This document shows positions 61,794 through 64,000 of a DNA stretch of 64,000 nt, one piece after another (the stretch's first letter is position 1; the number at the start of each line of letters is the position of its first letter). The notes beneath the pieces were generated by a model. It did no database searches. It saw only the letters and a list, made by a program, of their open reading frames with translations, and was not told where the DNA came from. The DNA is from Vibrio atlanticus (GTDB lineage: Bacteria; Pseudomonadota; Gammaproteobacteria; Enterobacterales; Vibrionaceae): the NCBI RefSeq assembly GCF_024347315.1, contig NZ_AP025460.1:3286001-3350000 (forward strand), read 5' to 3'. The position numbers and the translations under genes were made by a program.

Positions 61794-62161
61794 ATACAAC
61801 CCGAAAGGGTCTTAGTGTATGGCAACTAACCAAGGTTTTTGGTTGTCATCAAGAAGGGTTAATTCTTGATAACTGTTTGCCGGACTCAATTGTGAATCAA
61901 ACTAATGTTTGATTCGAATACAAGACACTTGAATGTGTTTGTTGTGTTTATACCGTTCTTATTAAATAAGAGCAGATAAACATTGAGAACTTTTAAATTT
62001 GATTGAATTACTCGTAAGTAATCAATCAGTCAGCTTTCCAAATTGTTAAAGAGCATAAAGCAAAAAGCTTTAATCAATAACTTACGTTATTAATTAAAGC
62101 TCTGGCTTTAACTAAATCTAAACCATCAATCTGTGTGGACACTCATCGTGGTATCTTCGTA
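61794..62161 (-). other. 16S-23S spacer of rrn2 without tRNA genes
   Basis: The ~370-bp spacer contains a boxA and processing stems but no tRNA, unlike rrn1, whose spacer carries Ile and Ala. Confidence 0.85.
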
Positions 62162-63717
<1,556 letters not shown>

Positions 63718-64000
63718 AGATTTTGTGACTCAACGAATACTGACTTCAAAACTAATATTCATTCGAAAATGAACATGTAATTCTAAAGCTATTACCATTC
63801 CAACAGAATGGTAATGAATTGACTGTGCCGAATAACTACAAGTAGTTAAACGTATTGGTCACTCAGTTCATTGAAATCAAGTTTGTTACCGAAGTAACTG
63901 CTATTACGCTCTTTCGAAAAAGAACCAATAACGTTTTGATATTCATCAACGAGTGCCCACACAGATTGATAGGTTTAAATTGTTAAAGAGCGTGTTCTCT

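Overview
The window is a 64-kb piece of the larger (origin-bearing) chromosome of a Vibrio. Gene content and protein sequences are typically vibrio: ubiCA with a FliL-like neighbour, glpEG, rpoH-ftsXEY, cyaA-cyaY-lysA-dapF-xerC-yigB, hemCDXY, and tandem rrn operons. The Splendidus clade is my guess; species cannot be settled by reading. A near-perfect ParB site (parS) at 34462 and the clustered rRNA operons suggest an origin-proximal location.

Layout. 1-5.5 kb: truncated dinF-type MATE pump, a probably Fur-controlled methyltransferase, lexA with two LexA boxes, dgkA and plsB. 5.6-7.1 kb: IS50/Tn5-like element, copy 1. 7.2-16 kb: ubiA/ubiC, FliL-like protein, glpG/glpE, a DnaA-box cluster, rpoH, ftsX/ftsE/ftsY, rsmD and a DUF1145 gene. 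16.1-17.5 kb: an IS4-type element. 17.5-22.3 kb: small membrane and hypothetical genes, a G-poor non-coding region, a 26-codon ORF and an acyltransferase. 22.3-26.1 kb: organoarsenical operon arsR-gapdh-tyrosine phosphatase-arsJ, with the phosphatase gene between two copies of a ~140-bp structured repeat. 26.1-30.1 kb: EAL-HDOD protein, rhtB, pldB, yigL. 30.1-31.6 kb: IS50-like copy 2. 31.7-39.7 kb: EVE protein, lipoprotein, DTW enzyme, parS and two tandem FIST-GGDEF-EAL paralogues. 39.8-52 kb: yigB-xerC-yigA-dapF-lysA-lptM, cyaY, cyaA and hemCDXY. 52-52.8 kb: non-coding. 52.8-64 kb: two tandem rrn operons on the minus strand, the first with tRNA-Ile, tRNA-Ala and tRNA-Asp, the second with no tRNA.

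Most notable observation. All three insertion sequences, from two different IS groups, sit exactly in the loop of a bidirectional intrinsic terminator between convergent genes. The target duplication is the apex of the host hairpin (CCCAATGGG, CCAACTGGC, GCTCATTTGAGC). By my count three of eight convergent junctions here are occupied and no gene is broken. Both element types also carry their own terminator-like hairpin between the outer end and the transposase start. It would stop incoming transcripts, protecting the host from loss of its terminator and the element from read-through expression.

Other points are the tyrosine-phosphatase gene inside the arsJ operon, a 15-bp tandem repeat over the arsJ stop codon, a DnaA-box cluster behind rpoH, and tandem rrn operons without an obvious terminator between them. 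I found no CRISPR array, prophage or recognisable defence system.
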